Shown piece by piece: positions 1-7,839 of a stretch of 64,000 bases of DNA (position 1 is the first letter of the stretch; each line of letters begins with the position of its first letter). The DNA lies in contig NZ_JAPKFL010000002.1 of NCBI RefSeq assembly GCF_026262575.1, forward strand, positions 235,953 through 299,952, in the 5' to 3' direction. The position numbers were made by a program, and so were the translations under genes. This DNA comes from Streptomyces marinisediminis. GTDB lineage: Bacteria; Actinomycetota; Actinomycetes; Streptomycetales; Streptomycetaceae. The notes beneath the pieces were generated by a model that saw only the letters and a program-made list of their open reading frames with translations, was not told the origin of the DNA and did not search any database.

Positions 1-395
1 TCATGGCCCACCTGGGGCTCACCCCGCAGTCGGTGCACACCCTGGGCCACCGGGTGCAGGGCCGCGGCGACGAGGCCGCGCACCGCCTGCTGCGGGACGC
101 GAAGGCCGCCCAGGACGCGGGCGCCTCCGCCGTCGTGCTGGAGCTGGTGCCCGCCGAGCTGGCGGCCGAGGTCACCCGCTCGCTGCACGTGCCCACCATC
201 GGCATCGGCGCCGGCGCGGCGTGTGACGCGCAGGTCCTGGTGTGGACGGACATGGCCGGGCTGACCCCGGGCCGGATGCCGCGCTTCGTCCGGGAGTACG
301 CCGCCCTGCGGGAGACGCTGGGCGGCGCGGCGCGGGCGTTCGCCGAGGACGTCGCGGGCGGCGCGTTCCCGGCCGAGGAGCACACCTTCCACTGA
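1..395 (+). CDS. panB: 3-methyl-2-oxobutanoate hydroxymethyltransferase, C-terminal part
   Basis: Partial gene cut by the window start; the Met at base 3 is internal. PanB transfers a hydroxymethyl group from methylene-tetrahydrofolate to ketoisovalerate, the first committed step of pantothenate synthesis, in the cytosol. The visible 130 residues carry PanB landmarks: GLTPQSV, the RVQGR loop, the [10 protein letters not shown] segment with the catalytic Glu, and the TIGIGAG motif near residue 70. About half of a normal PanB (270-290 residues) is missing. A strong hairpin follows the stop. The family call is firm; nothing can be said about the start or promoter. Confidence 0.93.
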   Translation, partial: MAHLGLTPQSVHTLGHRVQGRGDEAAHRLLRDAKAAQDAGASAVVLELVPAELAAEVTRSLHVPTIGIGAGAACDAQVLVWTDMAGLTPGRMPRFVREYAALRETLGGAARAFAEDVAGGAFPAEEHTFH

Positions 396-403
396 GCCCG
401 GGC

Positions 404-439
404 GGCGGGCGGCGCGGCGGGAACGCCACGCCGCCCGCC
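404..439. terminator. Hairpin terminator between panB and a convergent small gene
   Basis: Perfect 11-bp GC stem (404-414 with 429-439) and a 14-nt loop, directly after the panB stop and before the stop of the convergent gene at 442. No U-tract, as is common for Streptomyces terminators, so it could serve both directions. Confidence 0.6.
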
Positions 440-441
440 GG

Positions 442-639
442 TCACGGCGCGGTGGAGTCCGCCGCGCCGCGGGCCCGCTCCACGCGGTAGCGGCGCCAGT
501 GGAACCAGGCGATGTTCGACGCGACGCCGAGCATCAGGACCCACACCACGCCGAGGAAGCTGCCGTGCGCGAAGGAGACCGCGGCGGCCGCCGTGGCGAG
601 CACGCAGACGACGAGGGCGTACAGGGCGATGCGGGGCAT
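442..639 (-). CDS. Small two-helix membrane protein, unknown function
   Basis: A 65-residue protein not recognised as a named family. Two hydrophobic stretches (about residues 4-27 and 30-48) predict two membrane helices, followed by a basic WHWRR-like cytoplasmic tail. The start was chosen at ATG 639 because GGGAG lies a few bases upstream; longer readings of the frame run through the npdG gene and are implausible. It sits downstream of npdG on the same strand with a gap of about 90 bases, so read-through is possible. The function is unknown. Confidence 0.6.
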   Translation of the reverse strand: MPRIALYALVVCVLATAAAAVSFAHGSFLGVVWVLMLGVASNIAWFHWRRYRVERARGAADSTAP

Positions 640-730
640 GGGGTGCGGCTCCCGTTCACGGCGGAGACAGTGCGGATACGCCTCCATTGTCCCCCACGCC
701 CCGCCGGGTCCGCCCCCTGCCCCGCTGGGC

Positions 731-1420
731 TCAGACGTCGGTGAGCCGCACTCCGGCGTGGGCGCGGTAACGGCGGTTGACCGAGATGAGGTTGGCCACC
801 AGGGACTCGACCTGGTGGGCGTTGCGCAGCCGCCCGGCGAACACTCCGCGCATGCCGGGGACGCGTCCGGCCAGCGCCTGCACGATCGCGCAGTCGGCCC
901 GGTCCTCGCCGAGCACCATGACGTCGGTGTCGATCGTCTCGACCGCCGGGTCCTGGAGCAGCACCGCCGACAGGTGGTGGAAGGCCGCCGTGACCCGCGC
1001 GTCGGGCAGCAGCGCGGCCGCCTGCTCGGCGGCACTGCCCTCCGCCGGCTTCAGCGCGTACGCGCCCTTCTTGTCGAAGCCGAGCGGGTTGACGCAGTCC
1101 ACGACCAGCTTCCCGGCCAGCTCCGCGCGCAGGCCCCCCAGCGTGGCCGCGTGCCCGTCCCAGGGAACGGCGACGATGACGACGTCCGCGCGCGCCGCAC
1201 AGGCGGCGTTGTCCGCGCCCGTCACACCGTGGCCGAGCTCCTCGGCCGCCGCCCGTGCCCGTTCCGCGGCCCGGGAGCCGATGATCACCGGCTGCCCGGC
1301 CTTCGCCAGCCGGTAGGCCAGCCCCCGGCCCTGGTCACCGGTTCCGCCCAGCACGCCGACGGTGAGCCCGCTGACGTCCGGCAGGTCCCACGGGTCCTTC
1401 TTCGCTGATGTCGAGGTCAT
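731..1420 (-). CDS. npdG: NADPH-dependent F420 reductase
   Basis: 229 residues. It moves hydride between NADPH and the deazaflavin cofactor F420 in the cytosol and so keeps F420H2 available to F420-dependent reductases. The N-terminal Rossmann motif VGVLGGTGDQGRGLA (about residues 21-35) and the GSRAAERA segment that reads the NADP phosphate are typical of Fno/NpdG. VIVAVPW and the VVDCVNPLGF strand also fit. The length is normal for the family. The start is ATG 1420; no other start gives a sensible N-terminus. The genes around it are mixed housekeeping functions with no F420 biosynthesis genes. Confidence 0.88.
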   Translation of the reverse strand: MTSTSAKKDPWDLPDVSGLTVGVLGGTGDQGRGLAYRLAKAGQPVIIGSRAAERARAAAEELGHGVTGADNAACAARADVVIVAVPWDGHAATLGGLRAELAGKLVVDCVNPLGFDKKGAYALKPAEGSAAEQAAALLPDARVTAAFHHLSAVLLQDPAVETIDTDVMVLGEDRADCAIVQALAGRVPGMRGVFAGRLRNAHQVESLVANLISVNRRYRAHAGVRLTDV

Positions 1421-1500
1421 CCCCCGATCCTGCCAGCCCGCCTCCCACCGCACCCTACCGGCCGGTACTCCGCGCGCCCCGCGCCGGGCGCCGCCGCCCG

Positions 1501-1540
1501 GGGCCGCGGGGCACGGCGCGGGGCCGCGGGGCACGGCGGG
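1501..1540. repeat. 20-bp tandem duplication
   Basis: Two near-identical 20-bp units (1501-1520 and 1521-1540, one difference) of GGGCCGCGGGGCACGGCG-type sequence in the 140-bp gap between npdG and the next gene. No function is evident; probably replication slippage in GC-rich spacer. Confidence 0.5.
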
Positions 1541-1562
1541 CGGGGCCGGGTGCCGGCGGGCG

Positions 1563-1814
1563 TCAGGGCCGGGCGCCGGGGCCGTCCTCGTCGCCGTCCT
1601 CCCCGCGCCAGCGCGCGTCCTCCTCGCGCCACTCCTGGTTGCGCTCGCGGGCCGTCTCCATCGCGTGGGCGGCCTCCTCGCGGCTGGCGTAGGGGCCGAA
1701 GCGGTCGAGGGCGCGGCACTGCGGGCCTTCCTCGACGGTGCCGTGCTTGAGGCAGTAGTACCACTCACCCGGTTTGCCCGGAGTCCTGCGCTGGAAGAGA
1801 GCCATGCCCGTCAT
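1563..1814 (-). CDS. Conserved small actinobacterial protein (SPOR-like annotation)
   Basis: Up to 83 residues; internal ATG 1805 gives 80 and is a likely alternative start. The sequence is hydrophilic, with a conserved core [17 protein letters not shown] and an acidic C-terminus. Similar Streptomyces proteins are often called SPOR domain or hypothetical protein, because the [15 protein letters not shown] segment resembles the SPOR fold's strand-helix turn. There is no signal peptide or membrane helix. It is divergent from map with only 44 bp between starts, so the two promoters must overlap. The molecular role is unknown. Confidence 0.72.
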   Translation of the reverse strand: MTGMALFQRRTPGKPGEWYYCLKHGTVEEGPQCRALDRFGPYASREEAAHAMETARERNQEWREEDARWRGEDGDEDGPGARP

Positions 1815-1858
1815 GCTGCCCCACCGCCGCCGGTGCCACCACGGTTAGACTCGCGCCC

Positions 1859-2716
1859 ATGTCTGGCCAGTCGCTGCTCGTCCCCGGAACGCTCTCCCCG
1901 CGCCGCACCGTCCCCGCGTCGATCCCCCGACCGGAGTACGTGGGCAAGGACGCCCCCGCGCCCTACACCGGCCCCGAGGTGCAGGACGCCGAGACGGTCG
2001 AGCGCATGCGGGCGGCCGGCCGGGTCGCCGCCGGAGCGCTGGCCGAGGCCGCCCGCCACATCGCGCCCGGCGTGACGACCGACCGGCTCGACGAGGTCGC
2101 GCACGCCTACCTGTGCGACCACGGCGCCTACCCCTCCACCCTGGGCTACCGCGCGTTCCCCAAGTCGCTGTGCAGCTCCGTCAACGAGGTGATCTGCCAC
2201 GGCATCCCGGACTCCACCGTGCTGCGCGACGGCGACATCGTGAACCTCGACGTCACCGCCTACCTCGACGGCGTGCACGGGGACACCAACGCCACCTTCC
2301 TGTGCGGCGAGGTGGACGAGACCTCACGGCAGCTCGTGGAGCGCACCCGGGAGGCGCTGAACCGGGCGATCAAGGCGGTGCGGCCGGGGCGGCAGCTCAA
2401 CGTCATCGGGCGCGTCATCGAGGCCTACGCCCAGCGCTTCGGCTACGGCGTCGTGCGCGACTTCACCGGGCACGGCATCAACACCTCGTTCCACTCCGGG
2501 CTGATCGTCCCGCACTACGACGACCCCCGGGCCACGACCGTGATCGAGCCGGGCATGACGTTCACCATCGAGCCCATGCTGACCCTCGGCACCCACGAGT
2601 GGGAGATGTGGGAGGACGGCTGGACGGTCGTGACGAAGGACCGCCGGCGCACCGCCCAGTTCGAGCACACCCTGGTCGTGACACCGACGGGCGCGGAGAT
2701 CCTGACGCTGCCGTGA
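1859..2716 (+). CDS. map: Type I methionine aminopeptidase
   Basis: 285 residues. It removes the initiator Met from nascent cytosolic proteins using two divalent metal ions. All five metal ligands are visible in order: Asp in [10 protein letters not shown], Asp in GDTNATF, His in [11 protein letters not shown], Glu in TIEPML and Glu in AQFEHT. The roughly 40-residue N-terminal extension with a PxxP-like segment is typical of the longer actinobacterial MetAP. ATG 1859 is the first start after the short divergent intergenic region. Streptomyces often carry more than one map paralogue, so this may not be the only copy. Confidence 0.95.
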   Translation: MSGQSLLVPGTLSPRRTVPASIPRPEYVGKDAPAPYTGPEVQDAETVERMRAAGRVAAGALAEAARHIAPGVTTDRLDEVAHAYLCDHGAYPSTLGYRAFPKSLCSSVNEVICHGIPDSTVLRDGDIVNLDVTAYLDGVHGDTNATFLCGEVDETSRQLVERTREALNRAIKAVRPGRQLNVIGRVIEAYAQRFGYGVVRDFTGHGINTSFHSGLIVPHYDDPRATTVIEPGMTFTIEPMLTLGTHEWEMWEDGWTVVTKDRRRTAQFEHTLVVTPTGAEILTLP

Positions 2717-2854
2717 ACCACGCCGCACGGCCCGCCCCGCACGGCGGTCGAGGGGCTCCGCGACGGCCCGCCCCGCGCGCGGGAGGCGGCGCTCGGGCGG
2801 GGTAGTCTGCGCCCTGCGAGGGACGTCGGCTACGGGCTTCGGGGAGGGCGTGGC

Positions 2855-3853
2855 ATGAGGGCGCGGGTGCGGGTGGCGGCCGTGGCGGTGACGCTGGCGA
2901 CAACGCTGACAGGGCTGACGGGGCTGACCGGCTGCGTGACGGTGCACGGCGCGACGGCCGTCGTGCCGGCCACCACCGAGGCGGAGGCCGAGCGGGTGCT
3001 GGCGCGGTACGCGGAGGTCGCCAACGAGGCGCACGCCACCTACGACCCCGACCTCGTGGGCCAGGTCTCCGAGGGCGCGCTCGGCGCCATCGAGCGGGCC
3101 TCCCTCACCGCCCACCGGGCCGTCGCACCGGAGGGCGACGCGGACCACACGCCGTTCACGTTCACCGACCCCCGCTTCCACATACCCCGGCAGGCGGCGT
3201 GGCCGAAGTTCTTCCTGGCCGACACCGGCGTGCGGGCGGGCGACACGGAGTCGCACTGGCTGCTGATGTTCACCCGGGACGCGGTGGACGAGGACTGGCG
3301 CGCGGCCTACCGGGCCACGCTGGCGCCGGAAGACGTGCCGCGCTTCACCGAGGACGCCGACGGCTACGCCCGGGCGCTGCGCCGGGGCGAGGCGGAGGAG
3401 CTGCTGCTCGACCCGGGCGAGCTGGGCGAGGCCTACACCGACTTCCTCCAGGACGGCGAGGGCGACGCCTTCGCCGAGGGCGACGCCACCACGGGCCGCC
3501 GCGAGACGCGCGCGAAGTCGGCCGGCAAGGCGACCGAGCGCCACCAGTGGTCGGACACCCCGGCCGACCCGGAGCGCTACCCCGCGATGGGGCTGGCGAC
3601 CGAGGACGGGGGCGCGGCGGTCTTCTTCACCGTGCACCAGCACACGCGCAAGACGATGGCCGAGGGGTACACCCCGCAGGTGCCGCGGCTGATGGAACCG
3701 CTGCTGGAGGGCGAGGCCCGGCAGTCGCTCACGACGGCCTACGTGTACCAGCAGCTCGTCAGCGTCCCCTCCCGGGACGCCGCCGAGGACGGCGGGGAGC
3801 GGATCGTCTTCGTCGACCAGGCGTCCGGCCTGGTCTCGGCCGAGGGCGAGTAG
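2855..3853 (+). CDS. Putative lipoprotein, unknown function
   Basis: 332 residues. An N-terminal signal peptide ends in the lipobox LTGC (Cys near residue 28), predicting diacylglyceryl anchoring on the outer face of the membrane. The rest is soluble, acidic and rich in charged residues, with no catalytic motif I recognise; it resembles the uncharacterised Streptomyces lipoproteins annotated only by DUF. The start ATG 2855 has GGGGAGGG just upstream and gives an ideal signal sequence. It lies alone between map and a convergent gene. The export call is strong; the function is unknown. Confidence 0.8.
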   Translation: MRARVRVAAVAVTLATTLTGLTGLTGCVTVHGATAVVPATTEAEAERVLARYAEVANEAHATYDPDLVGQVSEGALGAIERASLTAHRAVAPEGDADHTPFTFTDPRFHIPRQAAWPKFFLADTGVRAGDTESHWLLMFTRDAVDEDWRAAYRATLAPEDVPRFTEDADGYARALRRGEAEELLLDPGELGEAYTDFLQDGEGDAFAEGDATTGRRETRAKSAGKATERHQWSDTPADPERYPAMGLATEDGGAAVFFTVHQHTRKTMAEGYTPQVPRLMEPLLEGEARQSLTTAYVYQQLVSVPSRDAAEDGGERIVFVDQASGLVSAEGE

Positions 3854-3934
3854 CACCGCCCCGGCCGCGCGGCGGGTGGCCGCCCCCGCCCCGGACGGTC
3901 GGCCGCTCCGCGGGGCGCGGTCCGCCCGGTGGCG

Positions 3935-4672
3935 TCAGCGGGCGGGCCAGGCGGCCGGGCCGGGGACGTCGTGGAAGTCGTCGTCGGGCTCCTGCCGGGC
4001 GTGCGCGGCGCAGGCGTCGGTCAGCGCCTCCAGCAGCGTCAGCGGGTCGGGCAGCGGGCGCTCGGGGGCCCGGACCCACCGCACCTCGGCCTCGGGCACG
4101 CCGGGCAGCCGGGCCGGTGGCACCAGCACGTAGCTGCCCCGGCAGTGCCAGCGCAGCCCGGGGTGCTCGTCCATCGTCTCGGGGTGGCAGTCCAGTTCGC
4201 AGGGCCACCACTCGTCCTCGTCCTCGGGCGTGCCGCGGGTGGCGGTGAAGAAGAGCATCCGCTCCTCCCCCACCACGGCCACCGGCCCCGGCTCCACGCC
4301 CGTGGACTCCAGCCGTTCCAGCGCGGCCTGCCCCGCGGCCCGGGGGACGTCCAGCACGTCGTGGGTGAGCCCGGTGGCGGTGACGAAGTTGGCCTGCGGG
4401 CGGCTGCTCGCCCACCGCACCACCTGCTCGGGCTCGGTGGTCGCCTGCGTCCGCCAGGCGAAGGAGACCGGGTGCCGGGCGGGGGTGGGGCAGCCGATGC
4501 GCTCGCACGAGCAGCCGTAGCCCTCCGGGTGGGCGGCCGGCGCGAGCGGGAAGCCGGCGGCGGCAGCGGCCAGCAGCAGATCCTCGCGGGCCTGGGCGGC
4601 CTGGGCGGCGCGGCCCTCGGCGTTCTTGCCCCGCCGGCGCAGCCAGCCGGAGAATCTGCTTTCCCGTTCCAT
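3935..4672 (-). CDS. Bifunctional DNA primase/polymerase (prim-pol) N-terminal-domain protein
   Basis: 245 residues, resembling the stand-alone Streptomyces proteins annotated with the N-terminal prim-pol (AEP-like) domain. Visible hallmarks are the PLAPAAHPEGYGCSC and CPTPARHP segments (a Cys-rich loop), FAWRTQATTEPEQVV, and a C-terminal RGSYVLVPPARLPG strand. The helicase part of true phage prim-pol proteins is absent. The catalytic DxD/H residues of active polymerases are not obvious, so the enzyme may be inactive or have another role. The start is ATG 4672. It is convergent with the lipoprotein gene. Confidence 0.72.
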   Translation of the reverse strand: MERESRFSGWLRRRGKNAEGRAAQAAQAREDLLLAAAAAGFPLAPAAHPEGYGCSCERIGCPTPARHPVSFAWRTQATTEPEQVVRWASSRPQANFVTATGLTHDVLDVPRAAGQAALERLESTGVEPGPVAVVGEERMLFFTATRGTPEDEDEWWPCELDCHPETMDEHPGLRWHCRGSYVLVPPARLPGVPEAEVRWVRAPERPLPDPLTLLEALTDACAAHARQEPDDDFHDVPGPAAWPAR

Positions 4673-4758
4673 CCGCTCTCCTTCGCCGCCGGGCGTCCGC
4701 CGCGCACTGCCGAGTTCCCCGAGGATACGGAACGCACCGGCCCGGCCGGGAATCGGCC

Positions 4759-4801
4759 GGGGCCGCCCGCCGGCCGGCGGCGCGGGCCGGCGGGCGGCCC
4801 C
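4759..4801 (-). terminator. 17-bp hairpin after the TetR gene
   Basis: A perfect 17-bp stem (4759-4775 with 4785-4801) and a 9-nt loop begin 7 bases past the TetR stop codon. No U-tract. It very likely ends TetR transcription before the prim-pol gene. Confidence 0.7.
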
Positions 4802-4807
4802 GGCGGG

Positions 4808-5437
4808 TCAGCCGCGCGGCCGCAGCCCGGCGAGCACCAGGTCGACGAGGGCGTCGGTGTAGGCGTGGGAGAGCTCACCCCGGCGGGTGAGCCAGCGCTG
4901 GAAGAACGGGGCGAGCAGCAGGTCCAGGGCGAGGCGCAGGTCGGCGTCCCCGCGGATCTGCCCGGCCTCCTGCGCGGCCCGCAGCCGTCGCAGGTAGACG
5001 GCGTGGCCCGGTTCGTCGAGCCGGGCGGCGAACTCGCGGGACAGCTCCGCGTCGGCCGCTCCGGCGATCGCCAGGGCCCGGTAGGGGGCCTCGAAGGCGG
5101 GGTCGCTGAACTCGTCGGCGGTGGCGCGCAGGACGGCCTTGAGGTCGGCCGCGAGGTCTCCGGTGTCCGGTATCCCGGCGTCGTAGTCGGCGTCCTCGGT
5201 GCGGGCGGTGAACGCGTCGAGCAGCACGGCGGCCTTCGAGGGCCACCAGCGGTAGATGGTCTGCTTGCCGACGCCCGCGCGGGAGGCGATGGCCTCGATG
5301 GTCAGCTTGTGGTAACCGACCTCGCCGACCAGTTCCAGGCTCGCCTCCACAATGGCGCGGCGGGAGCGTTCGCTGCGGCGGGAGACGTCGGGGGCGCGGG
5401 TGCCGGACGCGGTGCCGGGGGCGTTCTTCGGGGCCAT
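4808..5437 (-). CDS. TetR/AcrR family transcriptional regulator
   Basis: 209 residues. The N-terminal TetR helix-turn-helix is clear (IEAIASRAGVGKQTIYRWWP, around residues 45-65). The C-terminal ligand domain resembles TetR_C_33-type regulators with the LLAPFFQRWL helix. ATG 5437 was chosen over the 22-codon longer reading because the longer one runs into the repeat-rich divergent promoter. It is divergent from the small DUF6243-like gene at 5548, which is its most likely target. A dyad in the shared promoter supports autoregulation. The ligand is unknown. Confidence 0.88.
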   Translation of the reverse strand: MAPKNAPGTASGTRAPDVSRRSERSRRAIVEASLELVGEVGYHKLTIEAIASRAGVGKQTIYRWWPSKAAVLLDAFTARTEDADYDAGIPDTGDLAADLKAVLRATADEFSDPAFEAPYRALAIAGAADAELSREFAARLDEPGHAVYLRRLRAAQEAGQIRGDADLRLALDLLLAPFFQRWLTRRGELSHAYTDALVDLVLAGLRPRG

Positions 5438-5452
5438 GGAGCGCAATGTACC

Positions 5453-5493
5453 AAGAAGGAGACGAGACGACCCGTCTTGACGAGACGAAACGT
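5453..5493. promoter_or_regulatory. Probable TetR operator in the divergent promoter
   Basis: AGACG-ACC-CGTCT (5465-5477) is a perfect 5-3-5 inverted repeat, flanked on both sides by further GAGACGA half-sites. It lies between the divergent TetR (start 5437) and DUF6243-like (start 5548) genes, where an autoregulatory operator is expected. Binding is inferred. Confidence 0.55.
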
Positions 5494-5547
5494 ATCGACT
5501 CATACTGGCGGAGCACCCGCGTTCCCGATCTCTGAGGAGGCCCGCTC

Positions 5548-5721
5548 ATGAGCGGTACGTCACGCGGCAACGGCATGCTCGGCGTCGGCGGCGGCCGCCG
5601 GCACCTCTCGCGCCGGGAGCTGTCCGGCGGCCGGGCCGGACGCGGCGGCCCGGGGCCCCGGCCGGACCCGGCGGCCGCCAAGCGCGAACTCCTGCGCAAG
5701 CTGCGGGAGTCGCGCACCTGA
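5548..5721 (+). CDS. Small DUF6243-like protein
   Basis: 57 residues: short, glycine- and arginine-rich, with the pattern MLGVGGGRRHLSRREL and a charged C-terminal helix AAAKRELLRKLRES. This matches my memory of the small Streptomyces DUF6243 family; the function is unknown. The start is very well supported: GAGGAGG at 5534-5540, then 7 bases, then ATG 5548. It is divergent from a TetR gene and probably controlled by it. A strong stem-loop begins 36 bases after its stop. Confidence 0.7.
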   Translation: MSGTSRGNGMLGVGGGRRHLSRRELSGGRAGRGGPGPRPDPAAAKRELLRKLRESRT

Positions 5722-5756
5722 GCAGCCGGTGAATCACCCGAACGAAGCACTGCGCG

Positions 5757-5817
5757 GAGGGCTCTTCACGGAGGACCATGGGCACACCCGTCCACGGCGA
5801 TCCCGTGAGGAGCCCTC
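5757..5817 (+). promoter_or_regulatory. Stem-loop leader that buries the ddaH ribosome binding site
   Basis: The 15-base arms 5757-5771 and 5803-5817 pair fully (one G-U), with a 31-nt loop. The right arm contains GTGAGGAG (5805-5812), the only good Shine-Dalgarno for the TTG start at 5819. The structure may therefore block ddaH translation, act as a terminator for the gene ending at 5721, or do both as an attenuator. No matching riboswitch class is known to me. Confidence 0.55.
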
Positions 5818-5843
5818 GTTGTACGCAGCCCGACGCTTCCTGA
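5778..5843 (+). CDS. Possible 21-codon leader peptide in the ddaH leader
   Basis: ATG 5778 opens a 21-codon frame running through the loop and right arm of the stem above and stopping at 5841-5843. The stop overlaps an in-frame internal ATG of ddaH as TGATG. A GGAGG motif precedes the ATG but only 3-4 bases away, which is short for efficient initiation. If translated, ribosomes would open the stem. This is suggestive only; the peptide has no recognisable features. Confidence 0.22.
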   Translation: MGTPVHGDPVRSPRCTQPDAS

Positions 5844-6628
5844 TGTGCCCACCCGTGCACTTCCGTGTCACGTACTCCATCAACCCCTGGATGGACCCCG
5901 GCAAGCCCGTCGACCTCCCGCTGGCCGTCGCGCAGTGGGAGGCCCTGCGCGACCGCTACCGCGCCCTGGGCCACACCGTCGAGGAGCTGGCGCCCGACCC
6001 CGCGCTGCCGGACATGGTCTACGCGGCCAACGGGGCCCTCGTCGTCGACGGACGCGTGCTCGGCGCCCGCTTCGCCCACCCCGAGCGCACCCCCGAGGCC
6101 GCCGCCCACCGCTCCTGGTACGCCGCGCACGGCTACGCCGAGATCCGCGAACCGGACCACGTCAACGAGGGCGAGGGCGACTTCGCCGTCACCGCCACCT
6201 GGCTGCTGGCCGGGCGCGGGTTCCGCAGCAGCGCGCTCTCCCACCCCGAGGCGCAGGAGTTCTTCGGCCGCCCGGTCGTCGGCCTCGACCTGGTCGACCC
6301 GCGCTTCTACCACCTGGACACCGCGCTGTGCGTGCTGGACGACGCGCGCGACACCGAGGTCATGTACTACCCGCCCGCCTTCTCCCCCGGCAGCCGGGCC
6401 GTGCTCGCGCGGCTCTTCCCGGACGCCGTCGTCGCCGAGGAGGCCGACGCGCTCGCCCTGGGCCTCAACGCCGTCAGCGACGGCCACCACGTGCTGCTCC
6501 CCCAGGGGGCGACCGGGCTGTTCGCCCCGCTGCGGGAGCGCGGCTACGAACCGGTGCCGGTGGACCTGTCGGAACTGCTGAAGGGCGGCGGCAGCGTGAA
6601 GTGCGTCACGGCCGAACTCCGGGGCTGA
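5819..6628 (+). CDS. ddaH: Dimethylarginine dimethylaminohydrolase / amidinotransferase family
   Basis: 269 residues from TTG 5819. Predicted to hydrolyse N-omega-methylated arginine (or a related guanidine) to citrulline plus an amine in the cytosol. Visible DDAH features are the MCPPVHFRVTYSINPWM start, the NEGEGDF acidic loop, the RFYHLDTAL segment with the catalytic His, and the C-terminal GGSVKCVTAE with the nucleophilic Cys. TTG 5819 is preferred because GAGGAG lies 6 bases upstream and homologues have about ten residues before MCPP; ATG 5843 is the alternative. Start usage may depend on the leader hairpin. Confidence 0.9.
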   Translation: MYAARRFLMCPPVHFRVTYSINPWMDPGKPVDLPLAVAQWEALRDRYRALGHTVEELAPDPALPDMVYAANGALVVDGRVLGARFAHPERTPEAAAHRSWYAAHGYAEIREPDHVNEGEGDFAVTATWLLAGRGFRSSALSHPEAQEFFGRPVVGLDLVDPRFYHLDTALCVLDDARDTEVMYYPPAFSPGSRAVLARLFPDAVVAEEADALALGLNAVSDGHHVLLPQGATGLFAPLRERGYEPVPVDLSELLKGGGSVKCVTAELRG

Positions 6629-6721
6629 GCCCCGCCACCGCGCGCCCGGCCGGTGGGCCGGACGACCGGTGGGCCGGAACGACCGGTGGGCGCCCGGCCG
6701 GTGGGCGGTCGCGTCGGCGGC

Positions 6722-7792
6722 CTACCGGGCCGGGGGGCCTTCCCAGGTGTCGCCCCACGCCACGTCGCGCGCGGCCCGGTAGGCGTCGCGGTCGCGCTTG
6801 GTGACGGTCGTGCCGGTCAGCTCCCCCCGCGGCGTGCACAGGTCCAGCAGCACCTGGCCCTTGCGGAGCCGGGGGTGGCGCACGACCCGGGACCACGCGG
6901 CGGCGTCGCCCGCGACGCCCGCGCCGGCCCCCTCGACCCTTTCGCCCGCGTCGGCCTCACCCACGCCCTCGGCCCCTTCGCCGGCGCCCGTACGGGGGCG
7001 GACCGACGACGGGTGGACGGCGGCGACGTAGGAGAACTTCTCGTCCTCGTAGGCCAGCGTGCCCCCCTTCACCCGGCGGTGCAGGGCCGAGCGCGGGACG
7101 CGTGCGGCGAAGTGGCACCAGTCCGCGCCGGGGACGATGGGGCACGCGGCGCCGTGCGGGCACGGCGCGAGCACCCGCAGCCCGGCCGTGAGGAGCTGCT
7201 CGCGGGCGGCGCGCACCCGCAGGTGGCCCTCCGGCGTGCCCGGTTCGACGACCACCACCGCCCGGCCCGCGCGCGCGGCGGTGTCCACCACGGCGGTGCG
7301 GTCGGCCGGGGTCAGCTCGCCCAGCACGTAGGAGACGGTGACGAGGTCGGCGTCCGGCACCCCGGGGTCGGCGCCCAGCCGGGCCTGCCGCCAGGCGACC
7401 CGGGGCAGGGACCGCCCGGCCAGCTCGGCGCCGAGCGCGAGCGCGGGTTCGGCCCAGTCCACGACGGTGCTCGCGCACCCGGTGGGCCAGGTTCCGGCCG
7501 TGGCCCAGGTGGCCGCCCCGGTGCCGCCGCCGAGGTCGGTGTGGGTGGCGGGGGACCAGCCGGGCAGGCGCGCCGCCAGCGCGCGCAGCGCGGCGCGGGC
7601 GGCGGCGTGGGTGGCCGGCATGCGGTAGGCGGCGTAGGCGACCGCGTCGGCCCGGTTGCGCAGCACCGGCGCGTGGGTCTGCGTCACGCCCCGGTAGCTG
7701 GCGATGAGCCGGTCGACGGCGGCGGTGGCCTGCCGGGGCGGCAGCCCGTCCAGCAGCGCGTCCAGGGCCGCGCGGAGTGTCTCGTCGTGCAC
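6722..7792 (-). CDS. Rsm22-family (mS35-like) methyltransferase
   Basis: 356 residues from GTG 7792. This family is a SAM-dependent methyltransferase linked to small-ribosomal-subunit assembly; eukaryotic members bind the mitoribosome and carry an Fe-S cluster. SAM motif I is seen as TDLGGGTGAATWA. The cluster-type Cys pattern CPHGAACPIVPGADWC and a later LDLCTPRG also fit. There is an alanine/glutamate-rich insertion before the C-terminal strand. It is a single gene convergent with ddaH; the serine hydrolase gene ends 47 bases upstream of its start on the same strand, so they may be cotranscribed. Confidence 0.82.
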   Translation of the reverse strand: MHDETLRAALDALLDGLPPRQATAAVDRLIASYRGVTQTHAPVLRNRADAVAYAAYRMPATHAAARAALRALAARLPGWSPATHTDLGGGTGAATWATAGTWPTGCASTVVDWAEPALALGAELAGRSLPRVAWRQARLGADPGVPDADLVTVSYVLGELTPADRTAVVDTAARAGRAVVVVEPGTPEGHLRVRAAREQLLTAGLRVLAPCPHGAACPIVPGADWCHFAARVPRSALHRRVKGGTLAYEDEKFSYVAAVHPSSVRPRTGAGEGAEGVGEADAGERVEGAGAGVAGDAAAWSRVVRHPRLRKGQVLLDLCTPRGELTGTTVTKRDRDAYRAARDVAWGDTWEGPPAR

Positions 7793-7839
7793 CCGGCCAG
7801 GGTAGGCGGCGCGCGCCGGCGGGTGCGGCGCGGGCGGCC

